A program made the position numbers and the translations under genes. From the NCBI RefSeq assembly GCF_000971975.1, contig NZ_LAQO01000003.1, forward strand, positions 1-64,000: a stretch of 64,000 nucleotides of DNA, read 5' to 3'. Under the pieces are notes generated by a model, which was given only the letters and a program-made list of their open reading frames with translations, was not told where the DNA came from and made no database searches. This stretch comes from Paenibacillus algorifonticola (lineage in GTDB: Bacteria > Bacillota > Bacilli > Paenibacillales > Paenibacillaceae). This document shows, piece after piece, positions 25,750-35,638 of this stretch; the first letter of the stretch is position 1; every line of letters begins with the position of its first letter.

Positions 25750-26769
25750 ATGTTTCAAATACTAGTAGCTGAAGATGAGATGTGGATCCGAACCGCGATT
25801 GTTGAAATGATTGAGCGTTTCGATTTGGGGTTTACAGTTGTAGCCGAGGCAAATGACGGCAGGGAAGCGTGGAATCTCATTAATGAGTTTTGGCCTAATG
25901 TGATCATTACTGATATTGTAATGCCCCATATGGATGGTCTATCGCTTATTCAAAAATGTGACGAATACAAACTGTCAATCGTCCCAATTGTCATCAGCGG
26001 ATATGAGAATTTCAACTATGCCCAGCAGGCTATGCGATACGGAGCAACGGAATATTTGCTGAAGCCGGTAGCAGCAGATGATTTAAAGCGCGCACTTCAA
26101 AGATCTGTCGAGCGATTGCAAAACTCACATCATTTACATGAGCCTCTCCATAAAATACAACGGTTTGTAGAAAATATAGAGAGTTGGGACCATCAAAGGC
26201 TGATACGGGAAGTGACTGATATTATCCAGTTCATTATGAAATTGAAAACGCCGGATCCGGGAGTGAAGTCAGGCCTCTTTCGTATCTTTTCAAATAAATT
26301 AAATGAGCAGCTCGAAAGTGTAATATCCGGCTATCAAATGACGGACTATGTGCATAATAAAGACCAGGAAATGGTCAAATTGTATTTTTATAAATTAATT
26401 GAGGAATGGTCCAAACACCTGCATATTTCTCAGGCAAGCAGCAAAAATCGATTGCTTATGAAGCGGGTATACGAATATGTCCAGCAAAATTATGTGAATG
26501 AAATTACGCTTTCCCAAATTTCAGAGTATGTGGAGCTCAGTGTGTCCCGATTTTGTGTGCTGTTCAAGCAGAGCAACGGAGATTCCTTTGTCAATTATTT
26601 GAATCATTATCGAATCGAAAAGGCGAAGCAGCTGCTGTTGGAGCCCGATTTAAAAGTATATGAGGTTGCTGAAATGGTGGGGTTCGGAACGCTTCCCTAT
26701 TTCAATCGCTTATTCAAAAGCATCATGAATCAGTCCCCAAATGAGTACAGGAGGAGCCTTGGCTTATGA
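25750..26769 (+). CDS. YesN-type response regulator (AraC output)
   Basis: 339 aa. A receiver domain (residues 1-120) has the phospho-acceptor Asp in NVIITDIVMPHMDG and the switch lysine in LLKPVAADD. A helical linker follows, then a C-terminal AraC HTH pair (ITLSQISEYVELSVSRFCVLF; VYEVAEMVGFGTLPYFNRLF, both quoted in part). It overlaps the sensor kinase gene by 4 bases (ATGA). It probably activates the adjacent sugar ABC/sulfatase genes. The ribosome site is weak (CTGAGGTGAAGTT). Confidence 0.9.
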   Translation: MFQILVAEDEMWIRTAIVEMIERFDLGFTVVAEANDGREAWNLINEFWPNVIITDIVMPHMDGLSLIQKCDEYKLSIVPIVISGYENFNYAQQAMRYGATEYLLKPVAADDLKRALQRSVERLQNSHHLHEPLHKIQRFVENIESWDHQRLIREVTDIIQFIMKLKTPDPGVKSGLFRIFSNKLNEQLESVISGYQMTDYVHNKDQEMVKLYFYKLIEEWSKHLHISQASSKNRLLMKRVYEYVQQNYVNEITLSQISEYVELSVSRFCVLFKQSNGDSFVNYLNHYRIEKAKQLLLEPDLKVYEVAEMVGFGTLPYFNRLFKSIMNQSPNEYRRSLGL

Positions 26770-28550
26770 ATCGCTCATGGTTTCAGTTCAAATCCATCAA
26801 GCACAGAATGATTATGTTGTTTTTCGGGCTGAGTCTGCTGTCCATTGGCTTGATTGCCTCTTTATCCCACTATTATTACAGCAAGGCTGTCGAAGACGAC
26901 TTTGTAACCATTACCAAACAATCGACAGATAGCCTCAATCACCATTTGGAGTTTTATTTTAAGCAAATGAAAAATTCGACGAATACACTGATCAATACGG
27001 ATTTGGTTCAAAATTGGCTGATTGGAGAATACGAGCCTACTGCAGAGGATATTAGAGACATTGAGATGGAAATGAAAACGTATGTATCTTTCAATTTTCC
27101 TGAAATGCTTAACATTTTCCTGGTTGCAAACGATAAGAGGATTTTGTCATTAAATGATTATAGCTCCATATCGGGCTCAAACGCATCACAATCTTGGTAT
27201 GCTGAAGTGCCATCTACGACGATCAGAGTTTTGCCTACGGACCGCCTGGCAGGCACAGGTCCCTTTGTGTTAAGCATGCTGATCCCCATCTATAGCAAGC
27301 AAACGACAGACATGATAGGCAATCTCGTTTTGCAGTTTTCTTTGGCTGAGATCGAGGCGACCTTTGATAAATCCCGGCTAGGAAAGACAGGCTATTTTTT
27401 TATTACTTCAGAAGAAAATTCAGTTGTGTATCATCCAAATAAAGAATGGGTAGGCAAGTCATTAGGCCAAACGCCTTTAAATAATTTGCTTCCCGATTCA
27501 GCGGAAGGGATGCGCCTGCGAAATATCAAGGGTGTGGATTATTTAGTTGCCACTGGCGATTCCGCTTATACCGGCTGGAATATCAATTCCATTGTGCCTT
27601 ACTTGGAAATGGCAAGTGGTTTAAATTCGGCCATTAAGTCGACGATCATCACCTTTTTAATTATATCGATCAGTATAATGGTTGCGGTTCCCTTGCTGCT
27701 TCGTCAATTTATCAATCCGATTAAGCACTTAAAGTCGTTAATGGAATCGGTTTCTATGGGCAATTTGAATGTTAGAGCTAAAAAAGTATCGAACATTATG
27801 GAATTCGAAGTTTTGATTACAAGCTTTAACAAAATGGTCGAGCAATTAACGGACTTAATGCAAACGCTATCAGAGTATCGAGTGAAAGAGGTTGAGCTTC
27901 AGCTGCGGCAAAGTGAAGCTATGATCCGCGCGCTTCAAAATCAGATTAATCCACATTTGCTATATAACACGCTGGATATTATTAAAAGCATTGCCTACTT
28001 AAACGATGTTCCGCTTATCGAGAAAATTTCGCATAACCTAGCGGATGTTTATCGTTATGCTTCCCGCTGGTCGTATGAAGAGGTAACACTAAGTGAAGAA
28101 TTGGACTCGTTAATCAAATACTTGGAAATTATTCACATTCGTTATCCGAAAAAATTTGAAAGCAGAGTACGAGTTAACGAAAAGTTTTTGAAATGTCCGA
28201 TTATTAAGCTTAGTATTCAGCCCATAGTAGAAAATGCGGTGAAATATGCGGTTGAACCGAAAGGTGGAGATGCCGCGATTATTATTACCGCCTATACAGC
28301 AGAGCACGATCTGATTATCGAAATTGCCGATAACGGAGCCGGGGTATCTGAACAGAAGCTGCTAAGTCTTGAAGAACAATTCAACAACCGTCAATCTAAT
28401 GAAGAGACGTTAATGCAAGGTTCTATTGGCTTAGCGAATGTCCATGCCCGTTTGACGCTCAAATATGGCGAAGGCTACGGGGTTTCAGTACATTCATTTG
28501 CTGGAAGAGGCAGTGTAGTCAGTATTCGAGTTCCTTATCGTACGCTATAA
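26766..28550 (+). CDS. YesM-type sensor histidine kinase
   Basis: 594 aa. TM1 (about residues 15-37) and TM2 (about 295-317) flank a large extracellular sensor (dCache-like). A HAMP domain follows, then the His_kinase motif QNQINPHLLYNTLD with the phospho-acceptor histidine and a HATPase domain (NGAGVSEQK, GSIGLANVHARL). It senses an extracellular glycan or glycan-binding protein and phosphorylates the YesN partner. Confidence 0.9.
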   Translation: MNRSWFQFKSIKHRMIMLFFGLSLLSIGLIASLSHYYYSKAVEDDFVTITKQSTDSLNHHLEFYFKQMKNSTNTLINTDLVQNWLIGEYEPTAEDIRDIEMEMKTYVSFNFPEMLNIFLVANDKRILSLNDYSSISGSNASQSWYAEVPSTTIRVLPTDRLAGTGPFVLSMLIPIYSKQTTDMIGNLVLQFSLAEIEATFDKSRLGKTGYFFITSEENSVVYHPNKEWVGKSLGQTPLNNLLPDSAEGMRLRNIKGVDYLVATGDSAYTGWNINSIVPYLEMASGLNSAIKSTIITFLIISISIMVAVPLLLRQFINPIKHLKSLMESVSMGNLNVRAKKVSNIMEFEVLITSFNKMVEQLTDLMQTLSEYRVKEVELQLRQSEAMIRALQNQINPHLLYNTLDIIKSIAYLNDVPLIEKISHNLADVYRYASRWSYEEVTLSEELDSLIKYLEIIHIRYPKKFESRVRVNEKFLKCPIIKLSIQPIVENAVKYAVEPKGGDAAIIITAYTAEHDLIIEIADNGAGVSEQKLLSLEEQFNNRQSNEETLMQGSIGLANVHARLTLKYGEGYGVSVHSFAGRGSVVSIRVPYRTL

Positions 28551-28555
28551 GAAGA

Positions 28556-28597
28556 AACGGCTTCGCCGTCCTCTGCAAGAGGCGGCATCCGTTTCTG
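28556..28597 (+). terminator. Hairpin after the two-component genes
   Basis: AGAAACGG pairs with CCGTTTCT, and GCCG/CGGC pair inside. There is no clear T-run, so termination may be partial. The importer genes begin 160 bases further on. Confidence 0.45.
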
Positions 28598-28755
28598 CGA
28601 AAAATAGAAGGATAATTTATACGATGGAATATATAAATTCTTATGTTTTAAAAAAATAAGACTATAAACAAAAAGATTGGGTAAGGTTAAAGATTCGAAA
28701 TTGCGTTAACTTTATAAGTGTAAACATCATCTAGAGGATTGAAGGGGGCTTAAGC

Positions 28756-30264
28756 ATGAAGAAATGGAAAGCGCTTTTATTGATTGCAGCAATAATGGTT
28801 GGCGTTATAGGCTGCTCACAGGGAGGGACGACTACAGTAAAGGGAGAGGAGAAGGGAACGGAGTCCGCAAAGGAACCGATGAGTATTGAGCTGATGACTT
28901 TCAGCTTTGCCGGCGGAGGATGGCCGGAGGATCATCCTGTTCTGAAAGCGATTAATGAGAAGCTAAATATAGACTTGAAAATACAATGGGTTCCCTATGA
29001 TACCTATGCGCAAAAATTAAATGTAATGGCCGCATCCAATGAGTTCCCAGATGTGTTTATGGTTCTGGAGCAGGAATATAACAAATGGCGGGATAGAGGC
29101 ATTTTTATGGACGTCAAGCCGGAGTTGGAGAAATATTCTAACCTATCCCAGCATTTAGGCCCTGAAGGTCTGGAAATTATGAATCCGAAGGACCACTACT
29201 ATGGGCTTCCCTATTACGGTACGGAAACACGTGATTCCTTGGCAATCCGCCAAGACTGGCTGGATACATTAAAGCTGAAAACGCCAACTACTGTGGATGA
29301 ATTCTATGAGGTTGCCAAAGCCTTCGCAACACAGGACCCTGACGGAAACGGGCAGGCTGATACGACCGGATTCTCGTTTGGCATTGTAAATAATAGGTTT
29401 GTGAATATCGAACCTTTAGTAGGCGCGTTCGGTTTAGGTAATGATTGGAGTGATATTGACGGGCAGCTGGTTCCGATGCAGCTGCAAACGGAAGAATTGA
29501 AAGCGTTTGCTGAATTTATGAATAAGGCATATAGCGAGGGTGTTCTGGACAAGGATTTCCCAGCTAATAAGGTAAAGGACAGCCTCGCTAAACTGGAAGC
29601 TGGCAAGACAGGGATTGCTTCAATCGTTCCAAACGAGCTGTATTCAGCAACGATCCCGACGCTGCAGAAGCTGATTCCTGAGGCGGAATTGGTGCAGCTG
29701 CTTCCTCCGAAGGGACCAAACGGCAAGCAAGCAACTCAGACCACTGCCATGACGAATAAAATCGTCATTAATGCCAAGATCGATCCGGCCAAGCAGCAGC
29801 GGATTTTGGAAATGCTGGATTACATGCTCTCTGATGAAGGATATGATCTCATCAAGAACGGTATGGAAGGCACACACTACAAGAAGACAGGCGATAATCA
29901 GTATGAGAAGCTTGGCGCTTTTGATACGGAGCGTCCACAATTGTTGTCCATTTGGTTTTTCCGCAGATTTGACCCAGGTATTCAAATTCGAAAATGGGAC
30001 AATCAGGAAATGGGCGATAAAATTTTAAGCTTCTTCGAAACAAACGAGAAGTACCGCTGGGCAAATCCCGCTGCTGGACTGAGCAGTGAAACCTTGATCA
30101 AAAAAGGGGCGAATATCCAGCAGAAATGGATGGAAACGATGACCCAAGTCATTGTAGGACAAGCCCCTTTCAGTGCAATCGACGAAGCGGCTGAGACATG
30201 GAAGAAAAACGGCGGTGATGCCATTATTAAAGAAATGAATGAACAATATCTAAAGCTGCAATGA
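28756..30264 (+). CDS. Extracellular solute-binding lipoprotein (LplA-like)
   Basis: 502 aa. A lipoprotein signal peptide with lipobox VIGC (Cys20) is followed by a type I sugar-binding fold (PMSIELMTFSFAGGGWPEDH ... PDVFMVLEQEYNKW). It would bind oligosaccharide outside the cell and feed the two permeases. The neighbouring sulfatase suggests a sulfated saccharide. The ribosome site GAAGGGGGC precedes the ATG. Confidence 0.88.
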   Translation: MKKWKALLLIAAIMVGVIGCSQGGTTTVKGEEKGTESAKEPMSIELMTFSFAGGGWPEDHPVLKAINEKLNIDLKIQWVPYDTYAQKLNVMAASNEFPDVFMVLEQEYNKWRDRGIFMDVKPELEKYSNLSQHLGPEGLEIMNPKDHYYGLPYYGTETRDSLAIRQDWLDTLKLKTPTTVDEFYEVAKAFATQDPDGNGQADTTGFSFGIVNNRFVNIEPLVGAFGLGNDWSDIDGQLVPMQLQTEELKAFAEFMNKAYSEGVLDKDFPANKVKDSLAKLEAGKTGIASIVPNELYSATIPTLQKLIPEAELVQLLPPKGPNGKQATQTTAMTNKIVINAKIDPAKQQRILEMLDYMLSDEGYDLIKNGMEGTHYKKTGDNQYEKLGAFDTERPQLLSIWFFRRFDPGIQIRKWDNQEMGDKILSFFETNEKYRWANPAAGLSSETLIKKGANIQQKWMETMTQVIVGQAPFSAIDEAAETWKKNGGDAIIKEMNEQYLKLQ

Positions 30265-30280
30265 CCATTTGAAAACAAGG

Positions 30281-30301
30281 GGATGGATATGACGTCCATC
30301 C
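30281..30301 (+). other. Stem-loop between binding protein and permease genes
   Basis: The perfect arms GGATGGA and TCCATCC have a 7-base loop and no T-run. Such hairpins after the binding-protein gene often stabilise the upstream mRNA and set the higher level of binding protein (inference). Confidence 0.5.
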
Positions 30302-30346
30302 TCCATGCACGCGATAATATTTTATCTGTGAGGGGAGACATTTTAA

Positions 30347-31243
30347 TTGCAGAAGGCATGGAGACGCGGGTTCCCTCTATACATTATGATTGCGCCGGGC
30401 TTGCTCTACTTCCTTATTTTCCGTTACGCGCCAATGGGCGGAATTATACTGGCATTTAAGGATTTTGATCCGTTTGTAGGCGTTTTTGAAAGCTCTTGGG
30501 TTGGATTCCAGCACTTCGAGGCTTTGTTCGCCGAGCCCGACTTCTGGAGACTGCTGAAAAATACATTGATCTTAAGCGGACTCAATCTGTTTCTTTTTTT
30601 CCCCGCGCCGATCATCGTTGCCGTTTTGCTAAACGAAGCACGAGTGAAATGGTTTGCCAGAACGGTTCAGACCGTTGTGTACATCCCACACTTCGTTTCC
30701 TGGGTTGTTGTCGCGGGAGTAACGGTCGTACTCTTTGCTACGCAGGATGGCGGCATTAATAAGCTTTTAGCTGATAACGGATTTTCACGACTGGAAATTC
30801 TGACAGACCCCAGTTATTTCAGAGGGCTGTATTTGTTCCAAAATATTTGGAAGGAGATGGGATGGGGAGCGATTATTTTTCTAGCGGCACTAGCTTCCGT
30901 TAACCCAACGCTGTATGAGGCAGCAGTAATGGACGGAGCGGGAAGATGGAGGCAGATGTGGCATATTACGCTGCCGGCGCTGCGCACGATCATCGTACTC
31001 ATGTTTATTCTTCGACTTGGCCAAGTGATGGAAACGGGCTTCGAGCATATTTATCTGCTGCAAAATTCATTAAATTTGGCGGTTTCGGATGTATTCGACA
31101 CTTATGTTTACCGGCAAGGCATTTTGCAGGGCGAATACAGCTTTACAACAGCGGTAGGATTATTTAAGTCTGTAGTCGGTCTGGCGTTTGTCATGATAGC
31201 CAATCGTTTGGCCAAAAAGTATGGCGAAGAGGGGGTATACTAG
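30347..31243 (+). CDS. Sugar ABC transporter permease (LplB-like)
   Basis: 298 aa with six membrane helices. The EAA loop is EAAVMDGAGRWRQMWHITLP, the contact to the ATPase. It starts at a TTG after GAGGGGAGAC. No ATPase gene is present in the locus. As usual for this family, a shared MsmX-type ATPase encoded elsewhere is expected to energise it. Confidence 0.9.
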   Translation: MQKAWRRGFPLYIMIAPGLLYFLIFRYAPMGGIILAFKDFDPFVGVFESSWVGFQHFEALFAEPDFWRLLKNTLILSGLNLFLFFPAPIIVAVLLNEARVKWFARTVQTVVYIPHFVSWVVVAGVTVVLFATQDGGINKLLADNGFSRLEILTDPSYFRGLYLFQNIWKEMGWGAIIFLAALASVNPTLYEAAVMDGAGRWRQMWHITLPALRTIIVLMFILRLGQVMETGFEHIYLLQNSLNLAVSDVFDTYVYRQGILQGEYSFTTAVGLFKSVVGLAFVMIANRLAKKYGEEGVY

Positions 31244-31244
31244 C

Positions 31245-32114
31245 ATGAACAAACGGTTGGGCACAAAATCCGACATCATTTTCAACCTGCTTATCTACGG
31301 GCTATTGGTGCTCTCGCTGTTGGTCGTATTGCTGCCATTCCTGTACGTTTTCTTTAGCTCATTCTCTTCAAAATCAGAGTATTTGTCGCGGGGCTTCTAT
31401 TTGTTCCCCAATGAATGGACTTTAAATTCTTATGGCTATTTGCTTAGCAGCGACGGCTTTCTGAAGGCATACGGCAATACGTTTTTTATTACGATAGTCG
31501 GAACGCTCATTAATTTGGTCATTACCTGCTTAATGGCTTACGGCTTGTCAAAAAGCTGGCTTAAGGGCAGAGGCATCCTCAACTTTATGGTATTGTTCAC
31601 GATGATTTTTAACGGGGGCATGATTCCAACTTACCTTATTCTGAAAGAGCTTGCATTAATTGATACCTATTGGGCATTGTTCCTTAGCGGTGCCATCGCC
31701 CCTTTTATTTTGATTATTATGCGAAGCTTCTTTTCCAACATTCCAGAGGAGCTGGAGGAAGCGGCTAGAATCGACGGCTGCAATGAGTGGGTACTGCTGT
31801 TCAGGGTCGTCATCCCTCTATCGCTACCTTCCATCGTCACGATTTCTTTGATGTATGCCGTCATGCATTGGAATTCTTATTTTACGGCCATTCTGTATTT
31901 AAACGATTCGAATAAATGGCCTGTTCAAGTGTTTTTGCGCCAATTGCTGCTGGAATCGGATTCATCAATGGAAACGCATATCGGGGCCTTTGAGTATGGT
32001 CCTCCTGTAAAAATGGCTGCTGTTATCGCCACTGCGCTGCCGCTCTTATTATGCTATCCGTTTATGCAAAAATATTTTAATAAAGGCATGTTTGTAGGTT
32101 CAGTGAAAGGTTAA
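31245..32114 (+). CDS. Sugar ABC transporter permease (LplC/YtcP-like)
   Basis: About 289 aa with six membrane helices. The EAA loop is EEAARIDGCNEWVLLFRVVI, and the C-terminal tail KYFNKGMFVGSVKG is typical for this permease class. The frame opens at an ATG at 31221 inside the previous gene, but GAAGAGGGGG precedes the ATG at 31245, one base after the previous gene ends. It pairs with the upstream permease. Confidence 0.9.
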   Translation: MNKRLGTKSDIIFNLLIYGLLVLSLLVVLLPFLYVFFSSFSSKSEYLSRGFYLFPNEWTLNSYGYLLSSDGFLKAYGNTFFITIVGTLINLVITCLMAYGLSKSWLKGRGILNFMVLFTMIFNGGMIPTYLILKELALIDTYWALFLSGAIAPFILIIMRSFFSNIPEELEEAARIDGCNEWVLLFRVVIPLSLPSIVTISLMYAVMHWNSYFTAILYLNDSNKWPVQVFLRQLLLESDSSMETHIGAFEYGPPVKMAAVIATALPLLLCYPFMQKYFNKGMFVGSVKG

Positions 32115-32171
32115 GAGAGCAGGGGATTCTGACAACAAAAAGTTTGATTCTATTTAACGGAGGAGAATAAC

Positions 32172-33713
32172 ATGAGAATTTTATTTCTTGATTTGGATTC
32201 TACCAGCCCGGATCATTTGGGCTGCTACGGCTATCAGCGGAATACGTCGCCTAACATTGACAGAATAGCAGCTGAAGGCGTCCGTTTTACGAATTATTAT
32301 ACTTCGGATGCGCCATGTGCACCCTCCCGAACCGCGCTAATGAGCGGTAAATTCGGTATTCGCAACGGGCTGGTCGGCCACGGAGGGACTGCGGGAGACA
32401 TGAAGCTTGAAGGACCTGAGCGTGAATTAATGGGCAGGCTGACAAGAGGCGGATCGCTTCCTTCCTATTTGCAGCTTATGGCGGGATTAAACACGGTATT
32501 AATTAGTCCGTTCGCCCAGCGTCATTCCACCTTTCATTTCTATGCTGGATTTAACGAATTTTATAATACGGGCAAATATGGAAATGAGTCGGCAGAACAT
32601 GTAACACCGGTCGCGCTTGATTGGATCGAGCGGAATGGGCACAAGGATGATTGGTTTCTGTATGTGAACTATTGGGATCCGCATACCCCTTATCGGGCGC
32701 CTATGGAATATGGAAATCCATTTGAGAATGAGCCGCTGCCTGAATGGTTGAATGAGGAAGTGCTGGAGAGACATAAGCAGCGAATTGGTCCGCATACGGT
32801 ACAGGATATCAATATTGATTATCAGGAAAAAACGTATAATAATAAGGTGGCTCCCAACTATCCGCGTTATCTTGGAGAAATTGCAGATATGGACGACATG
32901 AAAAAGATGATTGACGGCTACGATTGTGGTATTCGTTATATGGACGATCATCTTGGACGTTTGTTTGCATCGCTGGAGGAGCAAGGTGTGATGGACGATT
33001 TGATTATTATTATTTCCGCCGATCATGGTGAAAATATGGGGCAGCTTGGCATTTATGGCGAGCATGCCACAGCCGATCAGGGGACATGCCATTTGCCAAT
33101 GATTATCCGCTGGCCGGGGATGAAGCAGGGAAAGGTTGATGAAGGTCTTCACTATCACTTGGATTTATTGCCGACAATTGCGGACATGCTGGGTAAACCA
33201 GTGATGACAGATTGGGACGGCATCAGCTATGGTCCTGTATTAAAGGAAGGCTCTGATTGCGGGCGCGATTATCTTGTCGTATCCCAATGTGCACACGTTG
33301 CTCAACGAAGCGTCCGGTTCCGCGATTGGATGTATATCCGAACCTATCATGACGGGTATCATTTATTTGATCAGGAAATGCTGTTTAATTTGTCCGAGGA
33401 TCCAAAGGAGCAGCATAATGTTGCAGCAGAAAATAAAGCGCTATGTATGGAAGCGGTATACTATTTAAACCAGTGGCATGATGAGCATATGCGCAGGTCC
33501 GGTGACGACAGAGACCCGTTATGGACCGTTATAAAAGAAGGCGGGCCATTCCACGCGAAAGGATATTTAACAGGGTATATTCAGCGGCTTGAGGAAACGG
33601 GAAGAGGCCAGCATGTGGAGGAGCTGAAACGCAGGCATCCCAGCGAGCTTCCACAAGAGGCAGATAGCGCGGCTGTGCTGGCTCAAAAGTATTTGCATGC
33701 AAAAATGATGTAA
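32172..33713 (+). CDS. Cysteine-type sulfatase
   Basis: 513 aa arylsulfatase-fold enzyme. The N-terminal metal-binding segment is LDLDSTSPDHLGCYG. The active-site motif CAPSR starts at Cys49, which must be oxidised to formylglycine. ISADHGENMG provides further metal ligands. There is no signal peptide, so it acts in the cytoplasm on imported sulfated sugar. The FGE gene is next, and the importer is directly upstream. A clear AACGGAGGAG ribosome site precedes the ATG. Confidence 0.92.
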   Translation: MRILFLDLDSTSPDHLGCYGYQRNTSPNIDRIAAEGVRFTNYYTSDAPCAPSRTALMSGKFGIRNGLVGHGGTAGDMKLEGPERELMGRLTRGGSLPSYLQLMAGLNTVLISPFAQRHSTFHFYAGFNEFYNTGKYGNESAEHVTPVALDWIERNGHKDDWFLYVNYWDPHTPYRAPMEYGNPFENEPLPEWLNEEVLERHKQRIGPHTVQDINIDYQEKTYNNKVAPNYPRYLGEIADMDDMKKMIDGYDCGIRYMDDHLGRLFASLEEQGVMDDLIIIISADHGENMGQLGIYGEHATADQGTCHLPMIIRWPGMKQGKVDEGLHYHLDLLPTIADMLGKPVMTDWDGISYGPVLKEGSDCGRDYLVVSQCAHVAQRSVRFRDWMYIRTYHDGYHLFDQEMLFNLSEDPKEQHNVAAENKALCMEAVYYLNQWHDEHMRRSGDDRDPLWTVIKEGGPFHAKGYLTGYIQRLEETGRGQHVEELKRRHPSELPQEADSAAVLAQKYLHAKMM

Positions 33714-33749
33714 CGAATGTTCTATATCAACCAGAAAGGGAGAAGTGAC

Positions 33750-34712
33750 GTGGAACCAATCAAATCTTGCTGTGCGGCGAGCCGAGGACAGTCATTGTCA
33801 ATTGAAACAAAGCAGGTACACCATGCTTTAAAACGTAGTCATGATGATGCTTGCAGTGACCATTTCGTCTTGCTGGAAGGTGGAGAATTTGAGATGGGAA
33901 CAAACACGCCTGATGGCTTTCCGGCGGATGGAGAAGGACCGGCTCGGAAGGTATGGGTAGACTCCTTTCGTATTTCCCGCTATACGGTCACGAATGAAGA
34001 GTTTCGAATGTTTATTAAGGATACGGGCTATGTTACGGAGGCGGAACGATTCGGCTGGTCGTTCGTGTTCCATCTTTTGGCATCGCAGGAAACGCGGGAG
34101 AAAGTTGTGGACGTACCACAGCAGGCTCCATGGTGGCTTGTTGTTCAAGGAGCCTGCTGGGCGCAGCCGGAAGGTCCAGATTCATCCATTGAAGATCGGA
34201 TGAATCATCCGGTCGTTCATGTGTCCTGGCATGATGCAATCGCCTATTGCAAGTGGGCAGGAGCACGTCTGCCAACAGAGGCGGAGTGGGAATACGCTGC
34301 GAGAGGCGGATTAGCAAGAAAGACGTATCCGTGGGGGGATCTTTTGAAGCGGGACGGCGTCCATATGTGCAATATATGGCAAGGCAAATTTCCGATAACG
34401 AATAAGGCAAGCGATGGTTATGAGGGGACAGCTCCTGTTGACGCCTATGAGCCTAACGGATATGGGCTTTATAATATGGCGGGCAATGTGTGGGAGTGGT
34501 GTGCAGACTGGTTCAGTCCCCACTATCACAAGCTGACGCCAGCCCATAATCCTCTGTATATTAAGCCAACGGAGAAACGTTCGATGCGAGGCGGCTCATA
34601 TTTATGCCACCGCTCCTATTGCAATCGCTATCGGGTCGCAGCAAGAAGCGGCAATACACCGGACAGTTCCACAGGAAATATGGGCTTTCGTGTAGTTATG
34701 GACAAAAGCTAG
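33750..34712 (+). CDS. Formylglycine-generating enzyme (FGE/SUMF1 family)
   Basis: About 320 aa. The family hallmarks are FVLLEGGEFEMGTN, NHPVVHVSWHDAIAYCKWAG, RLPTEAEWEYAARGG, NMAGNVWEWCADW and MRGGSYLCHRSYCNRYR. The two cysteines in the last segment are the copper-binding active-site pair. It oxidises the cysteine of the neighbouring sulfatase to formylglycine using O2. The frame opens at ATG 33717 without a ribosome site. AAAGGGAGAAGTGAC before GTG 33750 is the better start. Confidence 0.9.
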   Translation: MEPIKSCCAASRGQSLSIETKQVHHALKRSHDDACSDHFVLLEGGEFEMGTNTPDGFPADGEGPARKVWVDSFRISRYTVTNEEFRMFIKDTGYVTEAERFGWSFVFHLLASQETREKVVDVPQQAPWWLVVQGACWAQPEGPDSSIEDRMNHPVVHVSWHDAIAYCKWAGARLPTEAEWEYAARGGLARKTYPWGDLLKRDGVHMCNIWQGKFPITNKASDGYEGTAPVDAYEPNGYGLYNMAGNVWEWCADWFSPHYHKLTPAHNPLYIKPTEKRSMRGGSYLCHRSYCNRYRVAARSGNTPDSSTGNMGFRVVMDKS

Positions 34713-34780
34713 GTTGCAACTGCTTAACTCTGCTTTTGGCGCATGGTTTTTTTATATTCATTAATAGTTCGATAGGAATA

Positions 34781-34812
34781 GGAGGCTGCCGGAAATCGGT
34801 AGTCTCTTTTCA
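34781..34812 (+). terminator. Terminator of the sulfatase locus
   Basis: GAGGCTGCCG and CGGTAGTCTC pair with GT/GC mismatches tolerated, followed by TTTTCATTT. Confidence 0.55.
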
Positions 34813-34933
34813 TTTAACTAGGGACTTTATAGATACGGTATAATGAGTTGAATCTTATTTTTGAATATATGATAAGATGGCTCAAGCGAGCTGCTACATA
34901 GAAGCAAGTTATTGGACAAGGAGTGTATACACC

Positions 34934-35638
34934 ATGGGGGAGAAATTGTTAATTATAGAGGATGACGTGGAAATTAGTAAAATGGTAGCCGATTACTTAG
35001 AGCAGGAAGGATATCATTCGACAGTTGTTCATGATGGTGAACAAGCCCTGCCGTTATTCGATTCAGAAAACTTTGATCTCGTTCTGCTGGATTTGATGCT
35101 GCCCAAGCTGAGCGGGTTGGAGGTTTTGCAAAGAATCAGGGACAAGAGCCGGGTACCCATTCTAATTATATCAGCGAAAAATAGCGAAGTTGATAAAGCG
35201 CTTGGCTTGCGCTTTGGAGCCGATGATTATATTGCTAAGCCCTTCTCATTGCTAGAATTGGCTGCCCGCGTTCATTCATCTATTCGCAGGGCGACGCAAT
35301 ATTCCAATTCTAGCACGGGGAATGAAATGGAGGAAAAACGCTTTTCTTATGAAGACATAATCGTTGATTCTGAAAATTATATCGTATTAAAGCACAACAA
35401 GGAAATTAAACTTACAGCCAAGGAATTTCAAATTTTGAAGCTGTTTATTCAGAACCCGCAGCGGGTATACACCAAAGCGCAACTTTATCAGTTGGTTTGG
35501 AATGAAGAATATTATGGAGACAAAAACGTCATTAACGTACATATGCGGCGCTTGCGAGAGAAGATTGAGGACGATCCGTCTAATCCGCGTTATATCCATA
35601 CGCTGTGGGGGATCGGCTACCGGATGGGGGGACAATAA
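34934..35638 (+). CDS. OmpR-family response regulator
   Basis: About 234 aa. A receiver domain (KLLIIEDDVEISKM; phospho-Asp in LVLLDLMLPKLSG; KPFSLLELAARV) is followed by a winged-helix output domain (KLTAKEFQILKLFIQNPQRV ... VHMRRLREKIEDDPSNP). The frame extends upstream to 34877, but AAGGAG lies ahead of the ATG at 34934, where the receiver begins. The kinase gene follows without a gap. Confidence 0.92.
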   Translation: MGEKLLIIEDDVEISKMVADYLEQEGYHSTVVHDGEQALPLFDSENFDLVLLDLMLPKLSGLEVLQRIRDKSRVPILIISAKNSEVDKALGLRFGADDYIAKPFSLLELAARVHSSIRRATQYSNSSTGNEMEEKRFSYEDIIVDSENYIVLKHNKEIKLTAKEFQILKLFIQNPQRVYTKAQLYQLVWNEEYYGDKNVINVHMRRLREKIEDDPSNPRYIHTLWGIGYRMGGQ

